From Lingula anatina (taxonomy: Eukaryota; Brachiopoda; Lingulata; Lingulida; Lingulidae), in NCBI RefSeq assembly GCF_001039355.2, contig NW_019776113.1, positions 173,418 to 237,417 on the forward strand: DNA of 64,000 nucleotides, written 5' to 3'. The number at the start of each line of letters is the position of its first letter. The first letter of the stretch is position 1. Below the pieces are notes generated by a model that saw only the letters and a program-made list of their open reading frames with translations, was not told the origin of the DNA and made no database searches. The translations under genes were made by a program, and so were the position numbers. Shown one piece after another: positions 60,101 through 64,000 of this stretch.

Positions 60101-63100
60101 AGACTTGCTGTTGCATTTCTCATCTTACTTTTCAGCTGAGACATGAACAATTTCTCTATTTCTCTGATCTATTAAGGAAATGAGTTTTACATAGATTTTG
60201 CATGTTCAAAGGCAAGTTAATCTTGTTTGACATTTTCAGTCTCTATGATTTAAATGTCATTTGTCAAGGGGCATGCTATATTTTATTTTATGAAATGTGT
60301 GATTTTCCCCTGTTTACCATAGTTACAAGTTATATTGGTAGATATTTACATTTTGTTTTTCACTTTTTCTTATTGAAAATGGATAGCTGTAATGTTGCAA
60401 AGGGCACTTCGCCATCACCTTTATTGAATAAGCCAATATATCACTTTGCAATAAAACAGAAATTACCATCAGTTCTTTCTTTCACTTCCAGTGCGAGTTT
60501 CTAAAGGGACAGGAAAATTAGAGATAATTCTCCGTAAGGTGGTTGAGGGCAGACGCTGGCTGGCCCTTGGGGATCCATTAGAAGGTCATAATACATACGA
60601 AGAAACAGGAAACAAAGGTTAGTGTAATGTGCCTGGCAAGTGCTTGATAATACCATTATTCAGATGATCTACTAGCAATCTGAAGAACTGAAACCAATTA
60701 TACACTGGGACCCATACTGTGAAATCTCAACAGGTATATTGGTAAACAGGTGAAAAATAAACATAATAAATGATGATTTTGACTGTATTATTAACCGCAT
60801 TAAAGATTAGATGAAGGGAAGAGATGTTTAGAATTCTTGAAAGAATTATATGTTTAAAATCATGCAGAATAGGATGATAAACATATGCATTACAGCATAT
60901 TTATAAATGTCCACACAAAATGTGACAGCTGAATAGTTTGAGAAATCATTTTGTTTCTCTTATTTTGCCAAATATTATGGAGAATATTTGTATTACTATC
61001 AATAATTAAAATATTAATTTTTATAACATATAATGACTATTACTCTTTCAAATTCCAAATTCAAAGTTATGCTGTAGATATATACATTTTTAGGATAACA
61101 GAAGCTTAAGCCAAGTGAATGATGACTTACATTTTTTCTATTACTATGTGTAAAAAAAGTGAAACTTGTAAATTATTTACAATTTTGTCATGAATGAAAC
61201 ATGCCTCTGAAACTTGAGCTTGAATAACAGACAGTTAAGAAAAATAGCATGAACCGCCTTTTAAACCTCATTAAAAATGAAAAACAACAACAACTTAATA
61301 CTGGTGTTGCTGTAAAAAAAAAATAAAAAAAAACAATTTCCATAAGTAAGGGTTGTACAGTAAAAGTAAATTTTATTTATTATTTGAAATTCCATTATTT
61401 GAAATAAATAAAACAAGACTTAAGCTTGAGTAAGGGGGAAATATAAGACAAAAAACATGAACTGTCTCTTAAACCTCATTACAAAAAAAAAAAAAAAAAT
61501 GAAGAAAAGAAAAACAGCTAAATACTGGTGTTGCTATGAAAAAAAAAACACATTTCCTTAATAAAGGGTTGTAGAGGTCAATGTAACCACACTTGGTATA
61601 ATGGTTATCAAGTTCCCAGCGGAGATTACATGGAAGTTCTTTATTGATCTAAATTGTCAATAATTAAAGCATTATTTACTAGTATTATGATTATGCTCAC
61701 ATTATTCTCATATTTTGCTTGTTGAATGGCACATCAGTGCCTCATAACTGCCAGCTATCACCTGCATTGGACTGGAATTCTACAAGGCTGCAAGTGCAAG
61801 AAAGGGTCGTGGAATAGATTGCATTACTTACTAAGTTGTGGTGCATTTATTTATAGCTTGTTATGAGATGACTATTGAAGTATGAACTGGAAATAGTAGC
61901 TGCATGATGTGAAATATTACAAAATTAGTATAAAGGGTGCTGAAGATAGTAAATGATTAAAAGGTTTCAGTGGATGGTTATTTCAGAATTGTTTATAAAT
62001 ACTTCACTGAAGAATGTGGCTTTCCTACATTTAGACTTTGGAATTTAATTAAAAGTGGTGGAACACAATAAACATTGTTCTCCCAAGACCTGCAGTCCTT
62101 AGCTCACCAGGACAATGTCAGTATGGGCTATAGTCATGGCCAAGTTATTGGTGTAGCATCAGCGATGGTAATGACATAGATATGTATTTACTATGAGAAG
62201 GTTATGGTTTTTTCCAGTTTATTTACAGTTTATTTCCAATTTTATGCTAATTAGAAAGTGTTTCTGTGGTAACATACATAGCACTAACTATAATGTGCAA
62301 TGCAATTTTATACCACGTTCCTGTAAAATGTTGAAATTGACTTCGTACTTGGCTTCTCTTGTTTGATTTATTTGGTAAAGTATTTTGCTTTTTGCATATT
62401 ATGAAAGATAAAAACAATAATTAGTTGCACACACTTTGGTAACTCCAGTAAATCAATTTTGGTTATCTAATCAGTTTAAGATGTTTTGAGATAATGTCCA
62501 GGATCTATCCTGGCTGTCTTTAAGTATGGGTGATTTTTCTCACATAAAAATAATATTTTCATTGGTTTAAATTAAAACTCAAATAATACCTCAAATATGC
62601 TTGTCTAAACCTCATATAAAGGACGATGCAGATGGGATCATTTGAGGGGGGGGGGGGGGCTTGATAATTAATTTATATTTTCAGGTTTTCATGTCTAAAA
62701 TGTAGTGAAGAACAACCATACATCTTCTTAAACATGTTGAGTGCACAGGCTTAAGCACCCTTCAGAATTTTATACTTTTCAGCAAGCTGTATTGTACCCA
62801 GACAGTTCTTTGTGAAACAGAATTCAGCAGTACAGTCTGGTTTATAATCATAATGTTTTTTAGAATGTTGCTTTTACTAAACAAAAGCCATGGTTTAAAT
62901 TTTGCAGAAGGCTAAGAGCCATAGAATTTATTTTCCAGTTTGATTAATTCCATGACATCTTGGTCTTTGAAAAAGATAAGTATACAAGGTTATAATTTGC
63001 ATGAAAAACAATATATAAAGTAGATGGACCTATGTATAATGTTATACTTTCAGAGGCTGTGTTTCGAGAATGCAAAGTATTGTCCATAGAACCAGTCAGT

Positions 63101-64000
63101 CATGATACCCACTTGTACTGTGTTCAGCTTCCAGAGGGATGCAGAATGAGTGTTCCCATAGGTCATCATGTACATATTAAAGCTAATATAGAAGGTGAGG
63201 TATTGAGCATAGGTACCCGGTGAGATTTATGAATTCTGCACATTTTTTTCATCTTGTGCACAACTGAGGATCGGTTTTATCTAACTCTGTAGGTGTTTGT
63301 TGATGTCTGTGGTAAAATTTGATTTCTAAATTATTGACATGGTGGGGGAATGTTTGTCTCCAGTTAAGACTTTTATCATATAAATGAATTAACCTACTTC
63401 ATTTAGCATCTCTTTGTTAAAGTGATTTGATTATTATTATTTATGTGAAGTTTTTATTGACTGATATATCAGCATGAATAAAAGTGACATCATGTGTGTT
63501 TGGGTCCAGAAAACACATTAAAATGCAATATTTGAATAACTAGAGCAGGCAAAGAGAATTTTTATATCAGTGAGATGTGTGTAAGTTAAAGGCCACACAA
63601 CGAGTGCAAGACTACTAGACATTTATACATAAAAATTAAGTTTTCCTGTAAATTTTTACACTTGGTCTCTTAATCACTAGTGTGTAGCATATCCAGAACC
63701 ATTCTCAGAATTATGATCTATAAACCCGTTTCTGAGTACTTAGTTTTAAGTAACCCTTTTAATGGAAAAAGGATTATGGATTTCACTGGTTATGGTAAAA
63801 GGCTGTAAGTTTATGCCTGTTTTGCATGCACTTTTATCTTACTTACATTCAGCCCATCTGTCTGACTCTCTGTCTGTGTATATATATTTGTGTGTTGCTT
63901 TGTTGAAGGCATGTCCATAGTCAGAAGCTACACCCCAGTGACAGCCTCATTGCAGTATAAAGTGCCTCCACAGTTAGAAGACATACAGGATGAAATAATT
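57157..64000 (+). CDS. CYB5R4: Cytochrome b5 reductase 4 (Ncb5or), 5' part, cut by window edge
   Basis: Ten exons (57157-57394, 57616-57716, 57989-58076, 58227-58274, 58452-58512, 59335-59486, 59995-60027, 60492-60617, 63054-63194, 63909 to the edge) join in one frame, 360 residues so far. The N-terminus has QFPAP and [18 protein letters not shown], diagnostic of Ncb5or. A cytochrome b5 domain follows (about 57-130) with haem ligands H92 (in EYHPGG) and H115, 23 apart as in human. A Pro-rich linker and a CS/p23-like domain (about 178-266, beginning [16 protein letters not shown]) come next, then the start of the FAD domain with RSYTPV (335-340), the flavin-binding motif. The NADH-binding half lies beyond the window. 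The enzyme is a soluble, ER-associated NAD(P)H oxidoreductase passing electrons to haem. The first ATG is plausible, but an upstream exon is not excluded. Confidence 0.94.
58992..59019 (+). repeat. 28-bp poly-T tract in a CYB5R4 intron
   Basis: An uninterrupted run of 28 T in the intron between exons 5 and 6. It could be the tail of a minus-strand retroposon, but no body is recognisable. Confidence 0.9.
61216..61575 (+). repeat. Diverged ~206-bp tandem duplication in a CYB5R4 intron
   Basis: Two units, about 61216-61365 and 61422-61575, share AGCTTGA, CATGAACYGYCT, TTAAACCTCATTA, a long A-rich run, TACTGGTGTTGCT and AAGGGTTGTA in the same order. They have diverged by point changes and A-run length. 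They lie in the intron between exons 8 and 9 and have no coding capacity. Confidence 0.75.

Noticed and set aside
1-64000. CRISPR arrays, integrases, or bacterial or viral gene clusters
   Set aside because: No regularly spaced repeats or recognisable prokaryotic or viral proteins were seen; all identified genes are animal.

Overview
The window is animal nuclear DNA: AT-rich, with spliced genes that obey GT-AG rules, long gene-poor intervals, microsatellites and non-autonomous DNA transposons. I recognise six protein-coding genes. Nothing looks prokaryotic, viral or organellar. The organism is probably a marine invertebrate bilaterian. A mollusc or other lophotrochozoan is a weak guess, resting only on a small secreted Gly/Tyr-rich protein that ends in a basic KKY tail.

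Layout. 1-2.55 kb: non-coding, with a short inverted-repeat element and a foldback element carrying a nested hAT-like insertion. 2.58-10.99 kb (minus): SYAP1, a BSD-domain protein, nine shared exons plus two alternative last exons. 10.99-11.29 kb: a 306-bp head-to-head promoter with CRE, ETS and YY1-like sites. 11.29-13.71 kb (plus): PSMG1, proteasome assembly chaperone 1, six exons. 14.0-20.7 kb: gene-free. 20.94-21.61 kb and 38.90-39.59 kb (plus): two tandem achaete-scute/ASCL1-type bHLH genes, each with an intronless CDS and a predicted intron just after the stop codon. They are 17 kb apart with no recognisable gene between them. 40.5-55.1 kb: gene-free; it includes an ~0.8-kb near-identical duplication around a single N, best read as an assembly artefact. 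55.25-55.57 kb (plus): the small secreted Gly/Tyr-rich protein. 57.16 kb to the right edge (plus): the first ten exons of CYB5R4 (Ncb5or), cut off by the window.

How the genes relate. SYAP1 and PSMG1 are housekeeping genes that probably share a promoter. The two ASCL1-type genes are proneural transcription-factor paralogs sitting in gene-poor DNA of the kind expected for a regulatory landscape. They share a promoter-proximal GGGCGGAG block and a CACGCGCT sequence matching the class C site of Hairy/Hes repressors. CYB5R4 and the Gly/Tyr-rich gene have no visible functional link to the rest.

I see no convincing wholly new system. The observations most worth checking are the alternative SYAP1 C-termini, the ASCL paralog pair with its shared regulatory code, the duplicated 66-bp non-coding block between them, and the secreted Gly/Tyr-rich protein. 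Exon coordinates were read by hand from splice sites and reading-frame continuity. All family assignments come from remembered protein families, not a search.
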